Shown piece by piece: positions 52,011 to 60,315 of a stretch of 64,000 nt of DNA. Position numbers and translations under genes: made by a program. The notes beneath the pieces were generated by a model. The model was not told the origin of the DNA. It worked only from the letters and a program-made list of their open reading frames with translations, and made no database searches. Origin of the DNA: Haematobacter massiliensis (GTDB taxonomy: Bacteria > Pseudomonadota > Alphaproteobacteria > Rhodobacterales > Rhodobacteraceae); assembly GCF_000740795.1 (NCBI RefSeq), contig NZ_JGYG01000005.1, positions 95,568 to 159,567 on the forward strand, in the 5' to 3' direction. Positions within the stretch are counted from its first letter, which is position 1. Every line of letters starts with the position of its first letter.

Positions 52011-53191
52011 CCATGAGCGACACGATAGAAGCAGACCTCCCCTTCCTGACGGCCCTCCGCCGCGATCTGCACGCCCACCCGGAGCTTGGCTTCGAGGAGT
52101 ACCGAACCTCCGATATCGTCGCCAGGCTTCTGGAAGAGGCAGGACTTTCCGTGCACCGCGGCCTTGGCGGCACCGGGGTCGTCGGCACGCTGCAGATCGG
52201 CAACGGGACACGGCAGATCGGGCTGCGGGCGGATATGGATGCGCTGGCGATGCCGGAATTGGTTGACCGCCCGCACCGATCCACCGTCCCCGGTAAGATG
52301 CATGCCTGCGGTCATGACGGGCATACCACGCTGCTTCTTGGCGCAGCGCGGGAACTGGCGCGGCGGAGGGGCTTCTCCGGGACCGTGCATTTTATCTTTC
52401 AGCCGGCGGAGGAGGGGCGCGGAGGCGCCGATCGCATGGTTTCGGAAGGGCTTTTTGACCTCTTCCCCTGTGATGCGGTTTACGGGCTTCACAACATGCC
52501 CGGTCTCGACGTGGATGAGATCGCGGTGGTGGAGGGGCCGCAGCTTGCTTCTTCCGACAGCTGGCGCGTGACCTTCCGCGGGATCGGTACGCACGGGGCG
52601 AAGCCGCATCTGGGCCGCGACCCCGTGACGGCAACAGGCAGCTTCCTCGTCGCCTTGCAGACCATCGTGGGACGGGTGGTCGATCCGCTGCAACCGGCGG
52701 TGGTCAGTGCCTGCTCGGTGCAGGCGGGGCAGGCAGACGTGCTCAACGTGATCCCGGAGACGGTGGAGATCGGGGGGACCGCGCGCGCCTATTCCGCCGA
52801 GGTGCGCGATCAGCTGGAAGCGGAAATCGGGCGGCTGGCGAACGGCACTGCCACGACGTTCGGCCTTAGTGCCGACTACCGCTATACCCGCCGCATCCCC
52901 CCGGTGGTGAACCATCCCGATGCGACATCCCGTGCGCTCGGCGCGGCGCGGGATGTTTTCGGAAAGGTGCGAACCTCGTTTCCGCCCTCCACCGCCGGTG
53001 ATGATTTCGCGGCCCTCGCGCAGGACAGACCCGGTTGCTATGTCTGGCTTGGCAACGGCCCCGCCGTGGAAGGCGCCATCCACCACAACGGCGGGTATGA
53101 TTTCAATGATGAGGCGATCGGTCCCGGTGTTCGGTTCTGGACACGGCTGGTGGAGCGCGAGCTTGCGGCGGATGACCATGGAACCGCATGA
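52007..53191 (+). CDS. M20 family amidohydrolase
   Basis: A 394-residue M20D hydrolase with HAHPELGFEEYRTSD, the metal motif KMHACGHDGHTTLL, FQPAEEGRGGADRM and GTHGAKPHLGRDPV. It overlaps the adenine deaminase gene by 4 bp and is paralogous to the amidohydrolase at 7003-8196. A carboxypeptidase/aminoacylase is not needed for ordinary purine salvage. Its presence suggests that the imported compound carries an amide or ureido-linked amino acid, as in the tRNA nucleoside threonylcarbamoyladenosine, or another N-acyl group. This is inference. Confidence 0.9.
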   Translation: MTMSDTIEADLPFLTALRRDLHAHPELGFEEYRTSDIVARLLEEAGLSVHRGLGGTGVVGTLQIGNGTRQIGLRADMDALAMPELVDRPHRSTVPGKMHACGHDGHTTLLLGAARELARRRGFSGTVHFIFQPAEEGRGGADRMVSEGLFDLFPCDAVYGLHNMPGLDVDEIAVVEGPQLASSDSWRVTFRGIGTHGAKPHLGRDPVTATGSFLVALQTIVGRVVDPLQPAVVSACSVQAGQADVLNVIPETVEIGGTARAYSAEVRDQLEAEIGRLANGTATTFGLSADYRYTRRIPPVVNHPDATSRALGAARDVFGKVRTSFPPSTAGDDFAALAQDRPGCYVWLGNGPAVEGAIHHNGGYDFNDEAIGPGVRFWTRLVERELAADDHGTA

Positions 53192-53843
53192 CTTCTGGCA
53201 GGAGATATTGCCGCCCGATGCGTCCGCATCCCTGCCGGGCGATACGTACTACACGGCAACGCTGGCCGATGGACGGCGGCTCCGCCTGCCGATAAGGCCA
53301 CTGCCTGACGGGCGGCACGGGCTGGCATCGCTGATCATCAACCAGGCGAGCTTTGCCGTGCTGGATGCGCTCGCCACCGATCTGGCGGCGCATCTGGCAG
53401 ACTTCGAGCCGGACGTGGTGGTGGGCCTGCCGACGCTGGGGCTGACGCTTGCAGCGGAGGTGGCGCGGAAGCTGGGCCACACCCGTTACGTACCGCTCGG
53501 CACGTCGCGCAAGTTCTGGTACGCGGAAGCGCTATCGGTACCGCTCTCCTCCGTGACGACGCCGGATCAGGTGAAGCGGCTTTACATGGACCCGCGGATG
53601 CTGCCCCTTCTGCAAGGCCGCCGCGTGGCGCTGATCGACGACGTGATCTCGAGCGGGCGATCCATCCGCGCAGGGCTGTCGCTGCTGGAGGCGCTCGGCA
53701 TTCGGCCGGTCGTGCTCGGCGCTGCGATGCTTCAGTCGGACCGCTGGCGCGACCAGGCCAGCGCGGAGGGGTGGAGTTCCCTCGTGCGCGGCTGCTTCAC
53801 TACACCACTGCTGGAAAGGAACCCGCAGGGGAGATGGTGCTGA
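53172..53843 (+). CDS. purine-type phosphoribosyltransferase
   Basis: A 223-residue type I phosphoribosyltransferase. The PRPP-binding motif VALIDDVISSGRSIRAGLSL is clear, and the region VVGLPTLGLTLAAEVARKLG precedes it. It would join a purine base (hypoxanthine or adenine) to PRPP. The start overlaps the end of the M20 gene by 20 bp; ATG at 53178 is an alternative. A decayed partial copy of its middle lies just downstream (53905-54096). Confidence 0.88.
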   Translation: MTMEPHDFWQEILPPDASASLPGDTYYTATLADGRRLRLPIRPLPDGRHGLASLIINQASFAVLDALATDLAAHLADFEPDVVVGLPTLGLTLAAEVARKLGHTRYVPLGTSRKFWYAEALSVPLSSVTTPDQVKRLYMDPRMLPLLQGRRVALIDDVISSGRSIRAGLSLLEALGIRPVVLGAAMLQSDRWRDQASAEGWSSLVRGCFTTPLLERNPQGRWC

Positions 53844-53904
53844 CAGATCGGCCGCTCCCGCCCCGGTACAGGGTGGCAGTACCGCTGTGCCAATCCCCGG
53901 ATTG

Positions 53905-54096
53905 CCTGGTACGCGGAAGCGCTATCGGTCCCGCTCTCCTCCGGAGCAGGTGAAGCGGCTCCACATGGACCCGCGGATACTGCCCCTTCTGCAAGGCCGC
54001 CGCGTGGCGCTGATCGACGACGTGATCTCGCGCGGGCGATCCATCCGCGCAGGATTGTCGCTGCTGTCCGTCGCCGACAGCCGGTTTCGGTCGTAG
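53905..54096 (+). pseudogene. partial duplicate of the phosphoribosyltransferase gene
   Basis: From about 53905 the sequence repeats 53515-53668 of the preceding gene with few changes: the block CCCCTTCTGCAAGGCCGCCG and the PRPP motif (here ALIDDVISRGRSIRAG) are shared. Relative to the parent copy, about 8 bases are missing near 53942, which shifts the frame. The copy has no N-terminus and ends soon after the motif. It is a tandem-duplication remnant, not a gene. Confidence 0.8.
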
Positions 54097-54459
54097 ATGG
54101 CACGGCGCCAGGGGGAAGGGCCGCCATCGGGAGCGAAATGAGAGCTGTCCGCCGGATGACGGACAGCCGCACCCGACCCCGAATGGCTGCGGCGCGCGGC
54201 CGGCTGCCACGCTGAGACAGAACCCTGCCGTCGCCAGATCGCCCCGATACCCTGACCGGAAATGGGTCGGCAGAACAACCGCGATAGGCCTTGCTCCTTG
54301 CATGCCGCGTTGGGAAAGTTCATCCGCCCGCGGATCATACGTTTCCACTGATATCCCGTCTCTGCGGCATCCCGGACACGCTTTGCCGAAAGCGGTCTTT
54401 CCCGCGCCGTGCTGAACGGGCAAGATCGACCATCTTCTCCAGCCAAGGTCGATCCGCCT
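54097..54459. other. gene-free gap before the thioesterase gene
   Basis: About 360 bp without recognisable coding sequence. It may be the remainder of the duplicated segment or its deletion scar. Confidence 0.45.
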
Positions 54460-54849
54460 ATGCCAGATACGCCGCCGAAAGATCAGCCGACGATCCGCAC
54501 TATCGCCATGCCCGCTGACACCAATCCGGCGGGCGACATCTTCGGCGGGTGGCTGATGAGCCAGATGGACCTTGCCGCGGGATCGGTCGCTGCCCTCACA
54601 GCCCGCGGACGAAGCGCCACCATCGCCGTGGAGGGAATGAAGTTTCACCGCCCCGTCAAGGTCGGGGACGAGGTTTCGCTTTTTGCCGAGGTACAGCATG
54701 TGGGGCGCACATCCATGCGCATCCATGTGGAGGCATGGCGCCGCCAAAGGGAAAGCGACCTGACCGAGAAGGTGACGGAGGCAATCTTCACCTTCGTTGC
54801 CCTGGATGAGAACGGCGCCGCACGGCCGGTCTGGTCAGCGGGGGTCTAG
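54460..54849 (+). CDS. YciA-like acyl-CoA thioesterase
   Basis: A 129-residue hotdog-fold thioesterase. The active-site segment PADTNPAGDIFGGWLMSQMD and the later VEGMKFHRPVKVGDEVSLFA and FVALDENGAARPV match the YciA/BACH group that hydrolyses short- and medium-chain acyl-CoA. The catalytic aspartate of the GD-IFGGW motif is present. ATG at 54460 starts the conserved region. It stands alone. Confidence 0.9.
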   Translation: MPDTPPKDQPTIRTIAMPADTNPAGDIFGGWLMSQMDLAAGSVAALTARGRSATIAVEGMKFHRPVKVGDEVSLFAEVQHVGRTSMRIHVEAWRRQRESDLTEKVTEAIFTFVALDENGAARPVWSAGV

Positions 54850-55538
54850 GCGGTGACTCGGCCGGCTGCCGCAATGGGGTCGGCAGCGAAGAGACGCGCC
54901 GCCTCTGGCGGATGCCGGATTTTCCAGTCATGAGGCCACATGGGTTGCCGTTAAACCCTTAGCAGCAGAACCAGTGACATAGGCTGCGGAATAACCCGTT
55001 TCGCGGGGGCAAGCCCGCCCGGGCTTGCATTCGCCATCCATCGCTTCGCGCCCGTTCTGGCTGAGGAATGCAGGCTCACCGGTGAGGGCCAGACCTGCGC
55101 GTCTGTCAGGAGCCACGACTTTGCGCCCGCCGAGGGCAGCTTTTACTCACGCCGGCCCATCCGCAGAATACGAACGGGACAGCCAATTCAGCCAGCGCAG
55201 CGGATATAGATACTGCAGAAAGGCCTGGAACAACCGCTGGCCAATGGCAGCGATGGGGCGACATGCGCGGTGCATCTCCGCCGCGAGGCAAGAGTACCTT
55301 CATATGACGGCGTTGGGAGCATCGCAGGTAGTCCGGCCGCATCTATGAAAGCCCCTTGACCGCGACAAATGCGCGCATCCACACAGCAGCCGTGTCAATT
55401 CTGCATCAGGTGATGCGAAAGGCCTGTCACGAATTCTTGACGTTTTCTCTCGTCATTCGTACCCGGCATCTCAAGACGAATTTGCTAGCCAGCATCATGT
55501 CCGCAAGGCAATTCGCATCCCCCCATTGCGGAGCTCTC
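54850..55538. other. non-coding region upstream of the TonB receptor
   Basis: About 690 bp. It contains a perfect 9-bp hairpin GCAAGCCCG-CC-CGGGCTTGC (55009-55028) preceded by another small GC hairpin, perhaps a terminator for the thioesterase. Nearer the receptor gene is GCATCA-GG-TGATGC (55403-55416), a candidate regulator site. No cobalamin-riboswitch box was recognised. A classical Fur box is not obvious either. Confidence 0.4.
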
Positions 55539-57776
55539 ATGCCTGTCCCATTGCGCCTTACATCCTCGACCGCGCTTTGCCTCGGTCTTGCCCATTTCCC
55601 CTTCAGCGCGCTTGCGCAGGAGGAGGTCTTCCAGCCTGAAGACAATCAGGCGGAAGTGACCGTTCTGGAAACGGTTGTCCTCTCGGCAGAGAAGCAGCTC
55701 AAGCAGGCCCCCGGCGTCTCGACGATCACCTCCACCGACCTGCAGCGCCAGCCCCCGGCAAATGACCTGTCGGAGATCATCCGCAGGATGCCGGGCGTCA
55801 ACCTGACCGGCACGTCTGCCTCCGGCCAGCGCGGCAACCAGCGCCAGATCGACATTCGCGGCATGGGGCCGGAAAACACCCTTATCCTCATCGACGGAAA
55901 ACCCGTTCTCTCGCGGAACGCTGTCCGCATGGGACGTGCGGGCGAACGCGACACGCGGGGCGACAGCAACTGGGTTCCGGCCGAGATGGTCGAACGGATC
56001 GAGGTGCTTCGCGGCCCGGCAGCCGCGCGCTACGGCTCGGGTGCCTCCGGTGGCGTGGTGAACATCATCACCAAACGCCCGGAAGCGATGATGGGCACGA
56101 TCGGTTTGCGCTTCGGCTTTCCGGAGGACTCGCGTGAGGGAGGCACCCAGCGCGGCAACCTGATGCTCGGCGGTCCGATCAACGACGTGCTCTCCTTCCG
56201 CGTCTACGGAAACTACAACAAGACCAAGGCAGACGATCCCGACATCAACGCCGACGCCAATGTCAATCCGGCGCAGGTACCGCCCGCCGGACGCGAAGGC
56301 GTCGTCAACAAGGATGTCGGCGCGCTGCTCAGCTGGGACGTGACGCCTGATCAGAAGCTCGACTTTGAATTCAACTTCTCGCGCCAGGGCAACATCTTCA
56401 ACGGCGACCGGCAGCTTGCCGGGGTCAACGACATTCTTGAGGAGCTGGCGAACTCGGGGGCCGAAACCAACCGCCTGTATCGCCGTACCCTCTCGGTGTC
56501 GCATACCGGCGCTTTCGATTTCGGCGATTCCTTCAGCTACCTGCAGTGGGAGAATACCCGCAACAACCGCAACCTCGAAGGTCTCGCAGGGAGTTCCGAA
56601 GGGGCGATCAACACCGGGGAAACCGGCACGATCACGCTCGACAACATTACTGCGAAGTCCGAATGGAACCTTCCCTTCGCCATCGCTGGCCGGGATCAGG
56701 TGCTGACCCTTGGGGCAGAGTTCCGCGGCGAGTACATGGACGATCCGGTTTCCAACCGGCAGGCGCTTGTCCCGGGCGTGCAGATTCCCGGCACGGATCC
56801 GCAAGGCGAACGCGATCCGAAAACCGACCAGCAGACCTATGGGATCTATGCGGAAAGCAACTTCTACTGGTCCGAGCAGTTCGTCGTCACCCCTGGGCTA
56901 CGGGCGGACTACAACTCCAACTTCGGGTCCAATTTCAGCCCCTCGCTGAACGCGACGTATCATGTGAACGACCGGTGGCAGCTGAAGGCTGGTGTCGCCC
57001 GCGCCTTCAAGGCGCCGAACCTCTTCCAGCTGAACCCGAACTATGTCTACTACACCATGGGCAACGGCTGCCCGGCCGATTTTCCGGCCCAGAACGGCGT
57101 CGGCTGCTATGTCGTCGGCAACCCGGATCTGAAAGCGGAAACCTCGGTCAATACCGAAGTCGGCGTGGCCTATAATGATGCTGCATCGGGCGTCGTCGCG
57201 GGCCTCACCTACTTCCACAACAACTACAAGGACCGCATCGCGTCGAGCCGCGTGCCGATCGCAAACGCCAACCCGAACAATGCCGGCGGTTGGGTGCTGC
57301 AATGGGACAACGTGCCAAAGGCCGTGGTCTCCGGCCTCGAAGCCAACTTCGCCATGCCGTTCAGCGACACGGTCAACTTCACCACCAACGCGACATACAT
57401 GATCGAGTCCGAAGACAAGTCGAACGGGCAGCCGCTCAGCCTCGTTCCCGACTACACGATCAACGCCTCGGTGGATTGGCAGGCGACGGACGAGCTGAAC
57501 CTGATGGCCTCCGTCAGCTGGTACGGCACCATCCATGCGCCCACCGCCAGCGCGACCACCGGCGGCGCGCTCACCAATACGGAATCGCGTCGCCCCTACT
57601 CGATCGCCAACCTCGGCGTGACATACCAGGTCCGCGAGAACATGGTGATCAACGGTGGCATCACCAACTTGCTCGACAAGCGCATCTATCGTGAGGGCAA
57701 TGCCAACGCAGCGGGCGCAAATACATTCAACGAGCCCGGTCGTGCCTTCTACATCGGCATGAACGCGTCGTTCTGA
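55539..57776 (+). CDS. FepA-type TonB-dependent outer membrane receptor
   Basis: A 745-residue outer membrane receptor. The signal peptide (PVPLRLTSSTALCLGLAHF, cleavage near ALA) is followed by the TonB-box-like EVTVLETVVLSAEK and a plug domain with DIRGMGPENTLILIDGKPVL and RIEVLRGPAAARYGSGASGG. The barrel ends with FNEPGRAFYIGMNASF, the usual C-terminal aromatic residue. Strand and loop pattern, including the CysxxC loop (GNGCPADFPAQNGVGCYV), fit FepA/CirA/FyuA-type siderophore receptors. The frame is open to 55356, but the ATG at 55539 has GGAG upstream and begins the signal peptide. It is presumably iron-regulated. Confidence 0.9.
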   Translation: MPVPLRLTSSTALCLGLAHFPFSALAQEEVFQPEDNQAEVTVLETVVLSAEKQLKQAPGVSTITSTDLQRQPPANDLSEIIRRMPGVNLTGTSASGQRGNQRQIDIRGMGPENTLILIDGKPVLSRNAVRMGRAGERDTRGDSNWVPAEMVERIEVLRGPAAARYGSGASGGVVNIITKRPEAMMGTIGLRFGFPEDSREGGTQRGNLMLGGPINDVLSFRVYGNYNKTKADDPDINADANVNPAQVPPAGREGVVNKDVGALLSWDVTPDQKLDFEFNFSRQGNIFNGDRQLAGVNDILEELANSGAETNRLYRRTLSVSHTGAFDFGDSFSYLQWENTRNNRNLEGLAGSSEGAINTGETGTITLDNITAKSEWNLPFAIAGRDQVLTLGAEFRGEYMDDPVSNRQALVPGVQIPGTDPQGERDPKTDQQTYGIYAESNFYWSEQFVVTPGLRADYNSNFGSNFSPSLNATYHVNDRWQLKAGVARAFKAPNLFQLNPNYVYYTMGNGCPADFPAQNGVGCYVVGNPDLKAETSVNTEVGVAYNDAASGVVAGLTYFHNNYKDRIASSRVPIANANPNNAGGWVLQWDNVPKAVVSGLEANFAMPFSDTVNFTTNATYMIESEDKSNGQPLSLVPDYTINASVDWQATDELNLMASVSWYGTIHAPTASATTGGALTNTESRRPYSIANLGVTYQVRENMVINGGITNLLDKRIYREGNANAAGANTFNEPGRAFYIGMNASF

Positions 57777-57784
57777 TCTGACAT

Positions 57785-57810
57785 CCCCCGACCGCCTGAC
57801 AGGTCGGGGG
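57785..57810. terminator. hairpin after the TonB receptor gene
   Basis: CCCCCGACC pairs perfectly with GGTCGGGGG around an 8-base loop, starting 9 bp after the receptor stop. It lies in the 46-bp gap to the methyltransferase gene and may attenuate transcription between the two genes or stabilise the receptor mRNA. No T run follows. Confidence 0.55.
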
Positions 57811-57822
57811 AAACCTTGCCCC

Positions 57823-59112
57823 ATGTCAAATTATCTGACCGACCTTCAGTATCCCGCGCGTTTTCACCGCGAGCATGCCCCTCTGTGGCTGGCCTCCGTG
57901 CTTACCGCGCTCGGGCTGAGGGCACCCGAAGGACGCCTTTCCTGTGGAGAGATCGGCTGCGGCCCGGGTTTCGGATTGCTCGCGCTGGCCGCGGCCAATC
58001 CCGACATGTCATTTCACGGCTGGGATCTGAACCCGGAACATATCGCCCGCGCCAGGGATGTGGCGGCTCGCGCGAGCCTCACGAACATTCGCTTCGACGT
58101 TGCTGACATAGAACAGCTTTCACCGCATCCTGTCGATGTGCTGCTCTGCCACGGTCTTTACTCCTGGGTCGGCGCCTCCACGCGCGCCGCGATCGCTGCT
58201 TTCGCGGGACACAGCTTGAAGCCCGGCGGGGTTTTCCTTCTCCATTACATGACGCTTCCCGGCGGCGCGGCGTTCCAAGCGTTCCACGCGCTTTTCGCGG
58301 CGCTTCCGCGGAGTTCCGAGCGAATTGCGAACGGCCTGAACCGGCTGAAAGCGCTGCAGGAAAGCGGGGCCGGTTTCTTTGCCCTCCACCCGCATGCGAC
58401 AGGCACACTGGAAAGCCTGACGCGAGAGGATCCGGCATATGTCGCGCATGACTATCTGACCCCGGAGTTTCATCCGCTCGCCGTGGCCGACGTCATCGCG
58501 GCCATGGAAGCCGAGGGATTGGAGCACGTGGGCAGCGCCACACCCTTGGAGAATATTGATGCGCTGTCTCTGCCCGCACAGACTCAAAATCTGATTGCGC
58601 AGGAAGCGGACCTACCTCTTCGCGAGACGATGAAAGACATCGCCCGCAATCAGGCACTGCGGCTTGATCTGTACATGAAGAAGCCTCGGAGGCTGTCGGC
58701 GGGGGACCATCTGGAAGCGCTACGTCGGCAGACCTTTTCGGCCCTTCCCGGCGCGCCATCGTCTGGCAGCCTGACCTTCAGCACCCGAATTGGCGCCGTC
58801 GAGGGGCCTCGGGAAATCTTCTCACCGCTGCTCAGCCGCTTGGCGACGGGACCGGCAACCGGAGCGGAGCTGGAGCAATTCGTGCCCCAACCCGGACTGC
58901 TGAATCAGGCGATGCAGATGCTGCTATGGTCGGGCATAGCGCACCCGACCCGGAAAATCGGCGATACGGCGCCCGCGCGTCGTTTCAATCGGTTGATGAT
59001 GTCATTCTCGCTGCAAGGCACGCAGGTTCCCGCGCTCGTCGCCCCTTCGCTAGGCTCTGCACTGCCGCCGGCGGGGCCGCAGGAGGCTCTGAACCGGCTC
59101 TGCCTCCTCTGA
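57823..59112 (+). CDS. class I SAM methyltransferase with regulatory domain
   Basis: A 429-residue protein. The SAM-binding core is seen in SCGEIGCGPGFGLLALAAAN and DLNPEHIARARDVA, and VDVLLCHGLYSWVGASTRAA follows. The C-terminal half resembles the methyltransferase regulatory domain of a family of predicted protein or lysine methyltransferases. It lies 46 bp downstream of the TonB receptor gene in the same direction, with a hairpin between. It might modify an outer membrane protein or a siderophore-related product, but no function is demonstrated for this pairing as far as I know. Confidence 0.82.
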   Translation: MSNYLTDLQYPARFHREHAPLWLASVLTALGLRAPEGRLSCGEIGCGPGFGLLALAAANPDMSFHGWDLNPEHIARARDVAARASLTNIRFDVADIEQLSPHPVDVLLCHGLYSWVGASTRAAIAAFAGHSLKPGGVFLLHYMTLPGGAAFQAFHALFAALPRSSERIANGLNRLKALQESGAGFFALHPHATGTLESLTREDPAYVAHDYLTPEFHPLAVADVIAAMEAEGLEHVGSATPLENIDALSLPAQTQNLIAQEADLPLRETMKDIARNQALRLDLYMKKPRRLSAGDHLEALRRQTFSALPGAPSSGSLTFSTRIGAVEGPREIFSPLLSRLATGPATGAELEQFVPQPGLLNQAMQMLLWSGIAHPTRKIGDTAPARRFNRLMMSFSLQGTQVPALVAPSLGSALPPAGPQEALNRLCLL

Positions 59113-59263
59113 CGGCCAGGCGCTACGCGCCCGGCTGTCGCCCTGGATTGTCGTGAGGGTAGCCCTGCTGCCCGCGGGTCCCATGGTTCCATTTGTTGCC
59201 GGACTTCACCGGCCCGGTCGAAATTGGCTTCGGCAGACACCGACCCTATCTCCCTGCGCTTTA

Positions 59264-59306
59264 TGTCGACAAATAAAATGCAAAGACTATACTGTCGAAA
59301 AAATGG
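59264..59306 (+). promoter_or_regulatory. AT-rich repeats in front of the hydroxyproline deaminase gene
   Basis: TGTCGACAAATAAAATG (59264-59280) and TGTCGAAAAAATGG (59293-59306) are similar direct repeats, the first including the palindrome TGTCGACA. They lie 33-75 bp before the start codon at 59339 and may be regulator sites. Confidence 0.35.
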
Positions 59307-59338
59307 CTCGCTGTGAGCGTTGAGATTGGGGATCACAG

Positions 59339-60298
59339 ATGAATAGCGGCATCTTCTCAGGAACAATCCCGGCGCTGATGACGCCCTGCCGGGCGGACCG
59401 GAGCCCGGACTTCGACGCCCTTGTGCGCAAAGCGACGGAACTGGTTTCGCTGGGAATGTCTGCGGTGGTGTATTGCGGGTCCATGGGTGACTGGCCGCTG
59501 CTGAGCGATGCCGAGCGGATGGAAGGTGTCGAGCGTCTGGTGAAGGCAGGACTGAAGGTCATCGTCGGCACCGGCGCGATCAATACCACGGCGGCTGTCT
59601 CGCTTGCTGCGCATGCACAGAAAGTCGGTGCGGCAGGGCTGATGGTCATCCCGCGCGTTCTCTCCCGCGGGTCCGTGATTGCCGCGCAGAAGGCCCATTT
59701 CAAGGCCATTCTCAACGCCGCGCCGGATCTGCCGGCGGTCATCTACAACAGCCCGTATTACGGCTTTTCCACCCGCGCGGATCTGTTCTTCGCCCTGAGG
59801 GGGGATCACCCCAACCTTGTCGGCTTCAAGGAGTTCGGGGGGGATGCGGATCTCTCCTACGCGGCTGAGCACATTACCAGCCGCGATGACGGGGTAACCC
59901 TGATGATCGGCGTCGATACCTCCGTGTTCCATGGCTACGTGAACTGTGGTGCAAGCGGCGCCATCACCGGGATCGGCTGCGTTCTGCCGCGGGAGATCCT
60001 GACGCTCACCAACCTCTGCCGCGCCGCTGCAGGGGGGGATGTGGCGGCACGCAGGCTCGCGAAGGAACTGGACACGGCGCTTTATGAGCTTGCGAAGGTG
60101 GATGCCGGGCCGGACCTCGTGCTTTATTTCAAGCACATGATGGTCTTGAAGGGTGGCGCGGAATACGCGCTTCACTTCAACGAAACCGATGCCCTCTCGG
60201 CCAGTCAGCAAGGGTGGGTCGAACAGCAACTGGCGCTGTTCGACAAATGGTATGCTGACTGGGCGCAGGCCGAGACAGTCCGACCCTATCTGGCGTGA
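59339..60298 (+). CDS. DapA-family 1-pyrroline-4-hydroxy-2-carboxylate deaminase
   Basis: A 319-residue DapA-superfamily aldolase-type enzyme. The Schiff-base lysine is K164 in LVGFKEFGG, the catalytic tyrosine is Y136 in AVIYNSPYYGF, and the GSMGDWPLLS loop replaces the GTTGE loop of true dihydrodipicolinate synthase. These are features of the deaminase of the trans-4-hydroxy-L-proline pathway (LhpC/HypD group), which turns 1-pyrroline-4-hydroxy-2-carboxylate into 2-oxoglutarate semialdehyde with loss of ammonia. It converges with the Ldh-family reductase gene and lies near the other pathway genes. Confidence 0.87.
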   Translation: MNSGIFSGTIPALMTPCRADRSPDFDALVRKATELVSLGMSAVVYCGSMGDWPLLSDAERMEGVERLVKAGLKVIVGTGAINTTAAVSLAAHAQKVGAAGLMVIPRVLSRGSVIAAQKAHFKAILNAAPDLPAVIYNSPYYGFSTRADLFFALRGDHPNLVGFKEFGGDADLSYAAEHITSRDDGVTLMIGVDTSVFHGYVNCGASGAITGIGCVLPREILTLTNLCRAAAGGDVAARRLAKELDTALYELAKVDAGPDLVLYFKHMMVLKGGAEYALHFNETDALSASQQGWVEQQLALFDKWYADWAQAETVRPYLA

Positions 60299-60315
60299 CA
60301 CGCACGGCGGCGGTT

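Noticed and set aside
54928..55116. 62-codon reverse frame downstream of the thioesterase gene
   Set aside because: Covers GC-rich hairpins, lacks a ribosome binding site and matches nothing known.
55403..55416. Fur box upstream of the TonB receptor
   Set aside because: GCATCA-GG-TGATGC is an inverted repeat but does not match the GATAATGATAATCATTATC-type or alpha-proteobacterial iron boxes well enough to name.
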